Shown in pieces: positions 29,095 through 37,698 of a stretch of DNA of 64,000 bases. Source of the stretch: Oerskovia flava (GTDB taxonomy: Bacteria; Actinomycetota; Actinomycetes; Actinomycetales; Cellulomonadaceae); the NCBI RefSeq assembly GCF_026163685.1, contig NZ_JAOXSR010000010.1, positions 1-64,000 of the forward strand. The letters run 5' to 3'. The notes below the pieces were generated by a model. The model had not been told where the DNA came from, did no database searches, and was given only the letters and a program-made list of their open reading frames with translations. The position numbers were made by a program, and so were the translations under genes. Numbering within the stretch: the stretch's first letter is position 1; each line of letters starts with the position of its first letter.

Positions 29095-29937
29095 CTACGG
29101 CGCGACGATCGGCCCGTAGGCGTCCGGGCGCCGGTCGCGGTAGAACTGCCAGCGCTCGCGGACCTCACGGATCTGCTCGAGGTCGACGTCGCGGACGATG
29201 AACCCGGGCTCCGACCCGCTCGCCATGTCGCCGACGAGGTTGCCGTCGGGTCCGACGACGTACGAGCTGCCGTAGAAGGTCACGGCCTCGTCCCCGTACT
29301 CGTTGTCCTCGCGCCCCACTCGGTTGTTCGCCGCGACGAAGTACCCGTTGGCGGCGGCCGCGGCGGGCTGCTCGATCTCCCACAGCCGGTTGGAGATCCC
29401 GGGCGCGGTCGCGTTGGGGTTGAAGACGATCTCGGCGCCGTTGAGCCCCAGCGTCCGCCAGCCCTCGGGGAAGTGCCGGTCGTAGCAGATGTTCACCCCG
29501 ACCCTCCCGATCGCGGTGTCCCACACCGGCCAGCCGAGGTTGCCCGGACGGAAGTAGAACTTCTCCCAGAACTTCGGCAGGTGCGGCAGGTGGTGCTTGC
29601 GGTACTTGCCGAGGTACGTGCCGTCGGCGTCGACCACGGCGGCCGTGTTGTAGAGGATCCCGGGCGACTCCTCCTCGTACACCGGGAGCACCAGCACCAC
29701 GCCGAGCTCGCGGGCGAGCGCGGCGAACCGTTCGACGGTCGGGCCGGGGACCGGCTCCGCGTAGGCGTAGTAGGCCGGGTCCTGCGTGATCCCGAAGTAC
29801 GGCCCGTAGAACAGCTCCTGGAACGCGACGACCTGCGCGCCGTCGGCCGCGGCCTCACGGGTCCAGCGCTCGTGGAGCGCGATCATCGACTCCTTGTCAC
29901 CCGTCCACGTCGCCTGGGTGATCGCCACTCGCACCAT
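29095..29937 (-). CDS. Beta-ureidopropionase, second copy
   Basis: A 280-residue nitrilase-superfamily paralogue of 24904-25752. By manual alignment about 36 residues differ, so identity is near 87%. The triad segments (FQELFYGPYFG, KYRKHHLP, NICYDRHFPEGW) are unchanged, so activity is expected. Differences concentrate near the C-terminus (about residues 242-260), outside the triad. The ATG at 29937 has a strong GAGGAGGA site. It stands alone, with 145 bp upstream, separated from the operon by mocR and the molybdoenzyme. This is a recent duplication or a specialised copy. Confidence 0.93.
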   Translation of the reverse strand: MVRVAITQATWTGDKESMIALHERWTREAAADGAQVVAFQELFYGPYFGITQDPAYYAYAEPVPGPTVERFAALARELGVVLVLPVYEEESPGILYNTAAVVDADGTYLGKYRKHHLPHLPKFWEKFYFRPGNLGWPVWDTAIGRVGVNICYDRHFPEGWRTLGLNGAEIVFNPNATAPGISNRLWEIEQPAAAAANGYFVAANNRVGREDNEYGDEAVTFYGSSYVVGPDGNLVGDMASGSEPGFIVRDVDLEQIREVRERWQFYRDRRPDAYGPIVAP

Positions 29938-30082
29938 CGCACGTCCTCCTCCTCGAGTCCCGCCTGCTGCGCCCGGCAGCCCCACGTCCTGCTGCGCACT
30001 GCCACCATCTCGCGGATGCTCCCGCGCAGCACCCCGGGAGCCGAGGTCGGACGCTGCCGACGCCACGACCCAGGGATCGTGC

Positions 30083-30505
30083 TCAGAAGCCGCGCAGCTT
30101 CTCCGGGGCGATCCGCAGGATCACGGAGTACTCCTCGTGGAACTGCGCGGGGGTCATCCCGATGCCGCGCATGGGTTCGGAGTACTTGGCGTCGTAGGCG
30201 TCCCGCTCGGCCTCCGTCAGGCCGGCGTCGTCGATGGCGGCCGCACCCACGAGGACGATCACGTCGTCGCCCGTGCGGGTGCTGTTGAGATGCAGCGCCA
30301 CGCGCGGGTTCGCCCGCACGTTGCGGAGCTTGGCCGTGGCGGGCTGGCTCGCGACGACCAGCCCGTCACCCGTCCGAACGAACCACACCGGGGTGGGCTG
30401 CGGGGTGCCGTGAGGATCCACGGTGACGAGCCAGGCGACCGGCTCCTCCGCAAGACGCCCCGCCGCCCGCGCACCGAGGTCGGTCGAGGTGTCGATGACG
30501 CTCAC
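30083..30505 (-). CDS. PPOX-class F420-dependent enzyme
   Basis: A 140-residue split-barrel flavin/F420-binding protein. WLVTVDPHGTPQPTPVWFV is the first strand pair, and PATAKLRNVRANPRVALHLN is the cofactor-phosphate region of the TIGR03667-like F420 group. It probably uses F420 rather than FMN, but its substrate is unknown. The GTG at 30505 has GGAGGG six bases upstream and overlaps the preceding gene's stop (GTGA), so the two are coupled. Confidence 0.85.
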   Translation of the reverse strand: MSVIDTSTDLGARAAGRLAEEPVAWLVTVDPHGTPQPTPVWFVRTGDGLVVASQPATAKLRNVRANPRVALHLNSTRTGDDVIVLVGAAAIDDAGLTEAERDAYDAKYSEPMRGIGMTPAQFHEEYSVILRIAPEKLRGF

Positions 30506-30999
30506 GCCGCACCCTCCGCCCTGGTGCCGCCCGACGACCGCGCCGGTGCTCCCGGACCGAGTCGCGGCCATTCGATGGCCGGGCACCGGTCCACGACCAT
30601 GTCGGCGCCTGCCGCCCGGACCCGTGCGGCAGCGTCCGCGTCGATCACGCCGAGCTGGAACCACACCGCCTTCGCACCGACCGCGAGCGCCTCGTCCGCG
30701 ACAGCCCCGGCGAGCTCGGAGCGGACGAAGACGTCGACGACGTCGACCGGGAACGGCACGTCCGCGAGCGATGCGTACCCCTGCTCGCCGTGCACCGTCT
30801 CGGCCCTCGGGTGCACGGGCACGATCCGCTTGCCCTGCTGCTGCAGGAGGCGCGCGACGCCGTAGGCCGCACGGGAGGTGTTGTTCGACAGCCCGACGAC
30901 CGCCCAGGTCGTCGAGCCGTCGAGCACCCGCCGGATCGTCTCGTCGGAGGTGAGCGGCTGTGCGTCCGTGCCCGGTGTCGGGAGCGTGTCGTAGCTCAT
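30502..30999 (-). CDS. CoA-binding domain protein (YccU family)
   Basis: A 165-residue single-domain Rossmann protein. AVVGLSNNTSRAAYGVARLL binds the CoA/nucleotide phosphate, VHPRAETVHGEQGYASLADV is the second motif, and VWFQLGVIDADAAARVRAAG is the C-terminal helix. E. coli YccU/HcgF-type proteins bind CoA, but no enzymatic role is proven. The C-terminus has a short Gly/Ala-rich extension. It is coupled to the downstream F420/PPOX gene. Confidence 0.88.
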   Translation of the reverse strand: MSYDTLPTPGTDAQPLTSDETIRRVLDGSTTWAVVGLSNNTSRAAYGVARLLQQQGKRIVPVHPRAETVHGEQGYASLADVPFPVDVVDVFVRSELAGAVADEALAVGAKAVWFQLGVIDADAAARVRAAGADMVVDRCPAIEWPRLGPGAPARSSGGTRAEGAA

Positions 31000-31040
31000 A
31001 CCGGGCGCAACCTGACAGGCGACCCGCGTATTCCGCCGGG

Positions 31041-31559
31041 TCAGGGGGCGAGGGCGATCGCGAACGCGGCTGCCGCGAACGTGCAGACGACGGTCCGCAC
31101 GTGGTTCCAGGGGAGCCACCGCGCGAGGAAGGCCGGCCAGAACGTGGCGAGCGCCGCCGTCGGCCCCTCCTCCTGAGCGGTCCCGGTCTGCGTGACGCCC
31201 CGCGCAGCGACCTCGAGGCGGTCGTTGAGCGGGACGTTCGCCGCGCCGGTCACGAGCACGGCACCGAGGAGGTAGGACGCTGCGCCGACCACCGTCCACA
31301 CCGCGCCCGGTCGCCCGCTCGCCAGGGCGACGACGGCGCTGGCGATGCTCACGAGGGCCGTCCCGCCGAGCAGCAGCATGAGGGGTGGACGCATCGCCGT
31401 GCGGTTGATCATGGCCATGGTCCACGCACCGTGCGTGGGCCCGGCCGCGCGCAGCCCCGCACCGACGAACGTCGAGAAGGCGAAGAGCACGCCTGCGCTC
31501 AGCCCCGACCCGACGCACGCCACGAGGACCAGCCACCCGTCGGCGTCGACGGCGCTCAC
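31041..31559 (-). CDS. DUF1772 / anthrone-oxygenase-like membrane protein
   Basis: A 172-residue protein with four hydrophobic segments; GVLFAFSTFVGAGLRAAGP and MINRTAMRPPLMLLLGG are typical of the DUF1772 group. Some fungal members are anthrone oxygenases; bacterial members are uncharacterised. The GTG at 31559 overlaps the upstream NmrA-like gene stop (GTGA), so the two form an operon controlled from the gap shared with the AraC gene. Confidence 0.82.
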   Translation of the reverse strand: MSAVDADGWLVLVACVGSGLSAGVLFAFSTFVGAGLRAAGPTHGAWTMAMINRTAMRPPLMLLLGGTALVSIASAVVALASGRPGAVWTVVGAASYLLGAVLVTGAANVPLNDRLEVAARGVTQTGTAQEEGPTAALATFWPAFLARWLPWNHVRTVVCTFAAAAFAIALAP

Positions 31560-32473
31560 CCTCGCTCACCCGCCCAGGCCGCGGCCTCGCGCCGCGCGAA
31601 CTCGCCGAAGGCGCGCGGCGCGCGACCGAGCGCCTGCCGCACGCCGTCGGTCACGTGGGCGCCGCGCCCGTCGAGCACCTCGGTGAACAGGTACCGCATG
31701 AGGTCCACGACGTCGTCCGGGAGCCCGTCGGCACGCAGCCCGGCGGAGAACTCGTCGAGGGTGATCGGCACGAACGTCACCTCGCGGCCGCTCGCGGCCC
31801 CGATCTCGGCGACGACCTCGGTGAAGGTGAGCAGGTGCGGGCCCGTCAGCTCGTAGACCTGTCCGGCGTGGCCGTCGTCCGTGAGGGCGGCGACCGCGAC
31901 GTCGGCGATGTCCTCCACGTCGACGAACGGCTCGGTGACGTCGCCCACGGGGAGCGCCAGGACGCCGTCGAGCACGGGGCCGAGGAGGAAGCTCTCGCTG
32001 AAGTTCTGGGCGAAGAACGCGCACCGCACGACCGTGCGCTCCGGGAAGACGACGGCGACGCTCGCCTCGGCACGCTGCGCCTCCGTCTCGCCGCGCCCCG
32101 AGAGCAGGACGAGCCGGCGCACGCCCGCCTCGCGCGCCGCCGCGGCGAACCGGGTGACGGTCTCAGGAGCGCCGGGGATCGCGAGGTCGGGTGCGTACGC
32201 GACGTACGCCGCGACCGCGCCGTCGAGCGCGGGAGCCCAGGTGGACTCGTCGTCCCAGTCGAAGGGCGTCGATCCCGGGCCTGAGACCGAGCGCGAGGCG
32301 CGCCGCACGGGGACGCCGAGCGCGTCGAGGCGGTCCGCGACACGGCGTCCCGTCTTGCCCGTCGCGCCGAGGACGAGGACGGTGCCACCGCCCGGGGACG
32401 GCGAGGGGGCGACGGTCGTGCCGGTCGTGGGCTGCGAGGTCGGGGTCTGCGAGGTCATCGTCTCTGAGGTCAT
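31556..32473 (-). CDS. NAD(P)-binding NmrA-like protein
   Basis: A 305-residue atypical SDR. VLVLGATGKTGRRVADRL (from about residue 32) binds NAD(P), and there is no canonical YxxxK, as in NmrA/azoreductase-like proteins that act as redox sensors or quinone reductases. The first 28 residues are a low-complexity Thr/Ser/Pro stretch. It is divergent from the AraC regulator and coupled to the DUF1772 gene, a pairing suggesting a response to a redox-active compound. Confidence 0.86.
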   Translation of the reverse strand: MTSETMTSQTPTSQPTTGTTVAPSPSPGGGTVLVLGATGKTGRRVADRLDALGVPVRRASRSVSGPGSTPFDWDDESTWAPALDGAVAAYVAYAPDLAIPGAPETVTRFAAAAREAGVRRLVLLSGRGETEAQRAEASVAVVFPERTVVRCAFFAQNFSESFLLGPVLDGVLALPVGDVTEPFVDVEDIADVAVAALTDDGHAGQVYELTGPHLLTFTEVVAEIGAASGREVTFVPITLDEFSAGLRADGLPDDVVDLMRYLFTEVLDGRGAHVTDGVRQALGRAPRAFGEFARREAAAWAGERG

Positions 32474-32632
32474 GGGAGTCTCCTGTCGGGGGGCCGCAGC
32501 AGGTGGTCCGGTGCGGCGGTCGTGCGGACACCGTCAGTCAACTGGCAGATCGCGAGACGATCCATGGTCAAGACGCTCGACCGCATGCGTGATCGTCTCG
32601 ACTGCACCGCGGGCCGGCGCTACCGTGGAGCC
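32474..32632. promoter_or_regulatory. Divergent promoter region with a 10-bp inverted repeat
   Basis: CGAGACGATC (32553-32562) and its exact complement GATCGTCTCG (32591-32600) are 38 bp apart centre to centre. The first arm also sits in a smaller palindrome, GATCG-N5-CGATC (32548-32562). The gap separates the NmrA-like gene and the AraC gene, so this is the best candidate operator for that regulator. Confidence 0.5.
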
Positions 32633-33586
32633 ATGGACGCCGTCGCCGGGCTGCTCGACGGCCCCCGGGCGCGGGGGGCTTTCCTCCTGCGCAGCCACCT
32701 GAGCCCGCCGTGGGGCCTGCGGATCGAGGACGAGGCCCCGCTGACGATCGTGCCGGTCCTGCGCGGCTCGGGCTGGGTCGGTCCGGCAGACGGCGCGCCG
32801 GGCCGCGACGCCGACCTGGGGGTGCACGTGGAGCAGGGCGACGTGATCCTCTTCCGTGGCCCCGACCACTACGTCGTCGCCGACTCCCCCACCACGGCGC
32901 CCCAGGTCGTCATCGGGCCGACCGAAGTCTGCCGCCCCGTCGACGGCGGGGCCTCGCCGATGACGGTGCTGGGCGTGCGGTCGTGGGGCAACGACCCCGA
33001 CGGCGAGACCGTCATCATCACCGGGACGTACCCCCTCGACGGCGAGGTCGGGGGCCGCATCCTACGGGTGCTGCCCCAGCGCGTCGTCCTCCGGCGCGGC
33101 GAGGTCGACGCGACCCTCGTCGAGATGCTCGCGCGCGAGGTCGTGCAGGACCTGCCGGGCCAGGAGGCGGTCCTCGACCGGCTGCTCGACCTCCTGCTCA
33201 TCTCGTGCCTGCGCACCTGGCTCGCCCGACCCGACGCACCGGGCTGGTACCGCGCGGACGCCGACCCCGTCGTCGGCGCGGCGCTGCGCCTCATCCACCA
33301 CGACCCGGCGCGGGCCTGGACCGTCGAGCTGCTGGCCCGCGAGACCGGGCTCTCGCGCGCCGCGTTCGCCCGACGGTTCACCGAGCTCGTCGGCGAACCG
33401 CCCATGGCGTACCTCACGGGGTGGCGGCTCGACCTCGCGGCGGACCTGCTGCTCGAGGACGGCGCGACCGTCGGCTCCGTCGCGCGCGCCGTCGGCTACG
33501 GGACCCCGTTCGCGCTCAGCGCGGCGTTCAAGCGTGTGCGCGGCGTGAGCCCGGCCGCCCACCGCGAGCGTGCCGGTGCGGCCTGA
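32633..33586 (+). CDS. AraC-family transcriptional regulator with cupin sensor domain
   Basis: A 317-residue regulator. The N-terminal cupin-like domain (1-190, AraC_binding type) includes VHVEQGDVILFRGPDHYVV. Two C-terminal helix-turn-helix motifs follow (TVELLARETGLSRAAFARRF and VGSVARAVGYGTPFALSAAF). The ATG at 32633 follows GGAG closely; upstream in-frame codons lack support. It probably controls the divergent NmrA-like/DUF1772 pair and perhaps itself. The ligand is unknown. Confidence 0.9.
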   Translation: MDAVAGLLDGPRARGAFLLRSHLSPPWGLRIEDEAPLTIVPVLRGSGWVGPADGAPGRDADLGVHVEQGDVILFRGPDHYVVADSPTTAPQVVIGPTEVCRPVDGGASPMTVLGVRSWGNDPDGETVIITGTYPLDGEVGGRILRVLPQRVVLRRGEVDATLVEMLAREVVQDLPGQEAVLDRLLDLLLISCLRTWLARPDAPGWYRADADPVVGAALRLIHHDPARAWTVELLARETGLSRAAFARRFTELVGEPPMAYLTGWRLDLAADLLLEDGATVGSVARAVGYGTPFALSAAFKRVRGVSPAAHRERAGAA

Positions 33587-33588
33587 CC

Positions 33589-34092
33589 TCAGCGCTCGAC
33601 GGGCACGAGCTCGACGTCGAGCAGCAGGTCGGCGTCGACCGTCGCCGTGAGGTACGTGCCCACCGGCTGACGCCGCCGGTCGCTGGGCGAGCCGGGGTTG
33701 AGCAGGCGCATCCCGCCCGGCGAGACCGTGTCCCACGGGATGTGGCTGTGGCCGAAGACCAGCAGGTCCGTGCCCGGGTACGCCGCGTCTGCCCGCCGCT
33801 CGCGCCCGTCCTTGCCACCCGTCTCGTGCACGACGACGACCCGCAGGTCCTCGATCGTCGTGCGGGCGACCTCGGGCAGCCTGCCGTGCAGATCGGGGCC
33901 GTCGTTGTTCCCCGCCACGCCGACGAGGCGCGCGGCACGCGCCTCGAGAGCATCGAGGAGGTCGACCGTGACCCAGTCGCCGGCGTGCACGACGACGTCC
34001 GCGTCGTCGACCGCCCGCCACACCTGCTCGGGCAGCGCTCTGGCGCGGGCAGGCACGTGCGTGTCGCTGAGCAGCAGGATCCGGGTCGTCAC
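33589..34092 (-). CDS. YfcE/MJ0936-type metallophosphoesterase
   Basis: A 167-residue calcineurin-like phosphodiesterase. The metal ligands are visible as LLSDTHVP, HAGDWV, GNNDGP and GHSHIPW. Family members hydrolyse phosphodiesters such as bis-pNPP; the physiological substrate is unknown. The start is GTG 34092, the only one near the SDTH strand, with a weak ribosome-binding site. It is convergent with the AraC gene, with 2 bp between stops. Confidence 0.9.
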   Translation of the reverse strand: MTTRILLLSDTHVPARARALPEQVWRAVDDADVVVHAGDWVTVDLLDALEARAARLVGVAGNNDGPDLHGRLPEVARTTIEDLRVVVVHETGGKDGRERRADAAYPGTDLLVFGHSHIPWDTVSPGGMRLLNPGSPSDRRRQPVGTYLTATVDADLLLDVELVPVER

Positions 34093-34152
34093 CTCGTCAC
34101 GATAGGCGCAGCCGTCGCGCGGCGACGGGTGGTGCGGGCGAGGATGGGGTGC

Positions 34153-34581
34153 ATGCCGATCCCCCGCTGGGTAGCCCGGACCAACCGGCACGTGCTCAAC
34201 CCGCTCCTGCGCCGCGCGTTCGGCCGGGTCCCTCCCCTGGCGGTGATCCACCACGTCGGTCGGCGCAGCGGGCGACCGCGCGCCACACCGGTGTTCGCCT
34301 TCCGCGCCCCGACGCCACCGCGCTCCCTCGGCGAGGTGCGGTCGCTCGAGGTGCGGGTCGTCGTCGCGCTCACGTACGGCACGGACGTCGACTGGCTGCA
34401 CAACGTCGAGACCGCCGGGAGCTTCGAGCTCGAGCGTCGCGGCCGCCGGTACGTCGTCGACGACCTCCGGCGTGTCACCGGCGACGCCGGCGCACGCCTC
34501 GTCCCGGTGGTCGTGCGCGGCGCGCTGCGGGTGCTGCGGGTCGACGAGTTCCTCGTGGGCCGCGTCCGACCCCTGGGCTGA
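34153..34581 (+). CDS. Deazaflavin (F420)-dependent nitroreductase family protein
   Basis: A 142-residue split-barrel protein of the Ddn/DUF385 family. PLAVIHHVGRRSGRPRATPV matches the F420-binding region, and VVALTYGTDVDWLHNVETAGSFELERRGRRY is the family core. Ddn members use reduced F420 to reduce quinones or nitro compounds. The ATG at 34153 is preferred; one at 34144 would add three residues. It is another member of the F420 gene group in this window. Confidence 0.85.
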   Translation: MPIPRWVARTNRHVLNPLLRRAFGRVPPLAVIHHVGRRSGRPRATPVFAFRAPTPPRSLGEVRSLEVRVVVALTYGTDVDWLHNVETAGSFELERRGRRYVVDDLRRVTGDAGARLVPVVVRGALRVLRVDEFLVGRVRPLG

Positions 34582-34648
34582 TCCCTGCCCGCTCGCCTGA
34601 CGTCGCGGCTCCCCTGACGTCGGAGCGGACGCCTGCGATGATGGGCCC

Positions 34649-35248
34649 ATGGCACACGACCTGTGGCTCACCGGCGACCCGGAGGCCGACCAGCTGCTGT
34701 CCACCGACGCGTTCGCCCTGCTCGTCGGGATGCTCCTCGACCAGCAGGTGCAGATGGAGGTCGCGTTCGCCGGCCCCGCCAAGATCGCGGACCGGATGGA
34801 CGGGTGGGACGTGCGGCGCATCGCCGACGCCGACCCGGACGAGTTCACCGCCATGGCCTCCACCCCGCCCTCCATCCACCGCTACCCCGGTTCCATGGCC
34901 GGGCGGGTGCAGGCCGTCGCACGGACCGTCGTCGAGGACTACGACGGCGACGTCACCCGGCTCTGGACCGACCCCGGTCCCGACGGCGAGGCCCCCGACG
35001 GCGCGCTCGTGCTCAAGCGGCTCAAGGCGCTGCCCGGCTTCGGTGACCAGAAGGCGCGGATCTTCCTCGCCCTGCTCGGCAAGCAGTACGGCGTCGAACC
35101 GGCGGGATGGAAAGAGGCGGCCGGGGCGTACGGCGAGGACGGCTCGCACCGGTCCATCGCGGACGTGACCGACCAGGCCTCGCTCGACGAGGTCCGGGCC
35201 ACGAAGAAGGCCGCCAAGGCGGCGGCGAGGGCCGCGCGCTCCACGTAG
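34649..35248 (+). CDS. HhH-GPD-type base-excision repair protein
   Basis: A 199-residue protein of the TIGR03252-like family of uncharacterised HhH-GPD proteins. The helix-hairpin-helix with G/P-D loop is seen in LKALPGFGDQKARIF, and the N-terminal LLVGMLLDQQVQMEVAF is characteristic. It lacks an iron-sulphur Cys cluster. The expected role is glycosylase-like recognition of damaged bases; activity is unproven. The C-terminus is Lys/Ala-rich, a possible DNA-binding tail. Confidence 0.88.
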   Translation: MAHDLWLTGDPEADQLLSTDAFALLVGMLLDQQVQMEVAFAGPAKIADRMDGWDVRRIADADPDEFTAMASTPPSIHRYPGSMAGRVQAVARTVVEDYDGDVTRLWTDPGPDGEAPDGALVLKRLKALPGFGDQKARIFLALLGKQYGVEPAGWKEAAGAYGEDGSHRSIADVTDQASLDEVRATKKAAKAAARAARST

Positions 35249-35257
35249 GCTCGCCCG

Positions 35258-36343
35258 ATGAGCACGACGCGAGAGTCCGACGAGACCACCACGACCCAGG
35301 AACGGCCCGAGCACAGCCAGGGCGGCACCTACTCGGTCCCTGGCAAGGAGTTCGAGCGCGACACCCGGTACATCACGGCCCGGGTCACGGCGGACGGCCG
35401 CGACGGCTACCCCGTCGAGGCGGGTCGCTACCGGCTCGTCGCGGCGCGCGCGTGCCCGTGGGCGAACCGGGCGATCATCGTCCGGCGCCTGCTCGGGCTC
35501 GAGGACGCGCTCTCGATGGGGCTCGCCGGGCCCGTCCACGACGAACGGTCCTGGACCTTCGACCTCGACCCCGACGGGCGCGACCCGGTCCTGGGGATCG
35601 AGCGCCTGCAGGACGCGTACTTCCGTCGTGACCCCGAGTACCCGCGTGGCATCACCGTTCCCGCGATCGTCGACGTCACCACGGGCGCCGTCGTCACCAA
35701 CGACTTCGCCCAGATGACCCTCGACCTGTCGACCGAGTGGCAGCCGTTCCATCGCGACGGCGCACCCGACCTGCTCCCCGCCGCGCACCGCGACGAGCTG
35801 GACGACGTGATGCAGCACGTGTTCACCGAGGTCAACAACGGTGTCTACCGCTGCGGGTTCGCCGGCTCCCAGTCCGCCTACGACAGCGCGTACCAGCGGC
35901 TGTGGGCCGCGCTCGACGAGCTCGAGGAGCGGCTCGGCCGGCAGCGGTACCTCGTGGGCGAGACCATCACCGAGGCCGACGTGCGGCTGTTCACCACGCT
36001 CGTGCGCTTCGACGCCGTCTACCACGGGCACTTCAAGACCAACCGGAACAAGCTCAGCGAGATGCCCGCGCTGTGGGGCTACGCGCGGGACCTGTTCCAG
36101 ACCCCCGGGTTCGGCGACACCGTGGACGTCGAGCAGATCAAGCAGCACTACTACGTGGTGCACCGGGACATCAACCCGTCGGGGATCGTGCCCGCCGGCC
36201 CGGCCCTCGACGGCTGGCTCACGCCCCACGGGCGCGAGGAGCTGGGCGGACGGCCCTTCGGCGACGGCACACCCCCGGGTCCGGTGCCGGACGGCGAGCG
36301 GGTCGCACCCGGCCACTCGCCGCTCGCCCGGGTCGACGACTGA
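35258..36343 (+). CDS. Glutathionyl-hydroquinone reductase-like protein (Xi-class GST)
   Basis: A 361-residue thioredoxin-fold transferase of the ECM4/YqjG group. The catalytic Cys is in ARACPWANRAII, and the C-terminal helical domain includes FTEVNNGVYRCGFAGSQ and YLVGETITEADVRLFTTLVRFD. Homologues reduce glutathionyl-hydroquinones. Most actinobacteria use mycothiol, not glutathione, so the thiol partner is probably different. It starts 9 bp after the HhH-GPD gene, so they may be co-transcribed. Confidence 0.92.
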   Translation: MSTTRESDETTTTQERPEHSQGGTYSVPGKEFERDTRYITARVTADGRDGYPVEAGRYRLVAARACPWANRAIIVRRLLGLEDALSMGLAGPVHDERSWTFDLDPDGRDPVLGIERLQDAYFRRDPEYPRGITVPAIVDVTTGAVVTNDFAQMTLDLSTEWQPFHRDGAPDLLPAAHRDELDDVMQHVFTEVNNGVYRCGFAGSQSAYDSAYQRLWAALDELEERLGRQRYLVGETITEADVRLFTTLVRFDAVYHGHFKTNRNKLSEMPALWGYARDLFQTPGFGDTVDVEQIKQHYYVVHRDINPSGIVPAGPALDGWLTPHGREELGGRPFGDGTPPGPVPDGERVAPGHSPLARVDD

Positions 36344-36399
36344 CGACGTCCGTCGCGCGGCGCCGCGGGAACGGGTCCGACGAGGGCTAAGGTCGGCGC

Positions 36400-37587
36400 G
36401 TGACCTCGGAACCGGGCGCGTCGGCGCCGCCGCCCACGACCCTCGCCCCGGCGACACGGACCGTGCTGACGCTCGCCGCGGCGGTCGTCCTGCTCGCCGG
36501 GCTGCACGCAGCGAACGAGATCGTCGCGCCGATGCTGCTCGCCGCCGTGATCGTCATCATCTGCCACCCCGTGCGGTTCCCGCTGGAGGCGCGGGGCTGG
36601 CCGCGCTGGGCCGCGACGACCGTGGTCGTGGTGGTCGCGTACCTCATCCTCGCGGCACTCCTGGCGATGCTCGTCTTCGCGGGGTTCCAGTTCGCCGACC
36701 TCGTCCGCGAGTACCTCCCGCAGCTGCGGTCCTCGGTGCTCGACGGGGTCGACGCGCTCTCCGCCCTGGGCATCGACACCGACCTCGCCGCCACGGCGAC
36801 GGCGTGGCTCGAGCCGTCCCGCGTGCTCGCGCTCGCCGGCGACATCAGCGGCACCGTCCTCGGCATCGCGACGGCCCTGTTCTTCGTCCTCGCCTACGCG
36901 ATCTTCATGGCCGCCGATGCCGCACGGTACTCGACGGCGTCCCGCGTCTTCGGTTCCTCGCGCGCGGACGAGATCGGCCGGGCGACCCGGTTCAGCAGCG
37001 GCGTGCGGCGCTACTTCGTCGTCAACGCGTCGTTCGGCGCGGTCGTCGCGGTCATCGACGGGATCGCGCTGGCGATGCTCGGCGTCCCCGCTCCTGTCGT
37101 GTGGGCGATCCTCGCCTTCGTGACGAACTTCGTGCCGAACATCGGCTTCGTGCTCGGACTCGTCCCACCCGCCATCATGGCGTTCGTCGTCGGCGGGTGG
37201 CCGCTCGCGCTCGCCGTCGTGGCGATCTACTGCCTGGTCAACGTGGTGCTCCAGGTGCTCGTGCAACCCAAGTTCGTCGCGGACGCGGTGAACCTCAGCC
37301 TCACCCTGAGCTTCGTGTCCGTCGTGTTCTGGACGTTCGTCATCGGTCCGCTGGGCGCGATCCTCGCGATCCCCCTCACGCTGCTCGTACGTGCGGTGCT
37401 GGTCGAGGGCGACCCGCGTGCGACCTGGCTGCGCTGGCTCTCCGGGGACGCGGTGCCTCCGGCAGCCCGTCCCGCCGCTTCCTCGGGAGACCCGCACGTC
37501 GCGGAGCCCGACACAGACGGCGAGAACGTCGGCACGACGAGGGCTGGCGCCGTCGACCGCGCGGACGGCGCCACGCCGGATCCCTGA
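36400..37587 (+). CDS. AI-2E (PerM) family transporter
   Basis: A 395-residue membrane protein with about eight hydrophobic segments; FVTNFVPNIGFVLGLVPPAIMA and the C-terminal VVFWTFVIGPLGAILAIPLTLLV are the PerM/AI-2E signatures. Substrates across the family vary (AI-2, sodium/proton exchange), so none is assigned. The start is GTG 36400 with AAGGT nearby. The last 50 residues are a hydrophilic tail. Confidence 0.9.
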   Translation: MTSEPGASAPPPTTLAPATRTVLTLAAAVVLLAGLHAANEIVAPMLLAAVIVIICHPVRFPLEARGWPRWAATTVVVVVAYLILAALLAMLVFAGFQFADLVREYLPQLRSSVLDGVDALSALGIDTDLAATATAWLEPSRVLALAGDISGTVLGIATALFFVLAYAIFMAADAARYSTASRVFGSSRADEIGRATRFSSGVRRYFVVNASFGAVVAVIDGIALAMLGVPAPVVWAILAFVTNFVPNIGFVLGLVPPAIMAFVVGGWPLALAVVAIYCLVNVVLQVLVQPKFVADAVNLSLTLSFVSVVFWTFVIGPLGAILAIPLTLLVRAVLVEGDPRATWLRWLSGDAVPPAARPAASSGDPHVAEPDTDGENVGTTRAGAVDRADGATPDP

Positions 37588-37698
37588 CCCCCGATCCGTC
37601 GGCGGACGCAGGACGAGTGCGGGCTGTCCCGCTGATCCCGGCATCGGCCGCCAGGGCATCACGGCGCACGGCGACATCGCCCGCATCGACGTGCCGCG
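37588..37698. other. Gap between convergent genes, nothing recognised
   Basis: This 111-bp space between the PerM-type gene (plus) and the 128-residue hypothetical (minus) shows no gene, no convincing hairpin with a U-tract and no repeat that I could identify. Confidence 0.4.
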
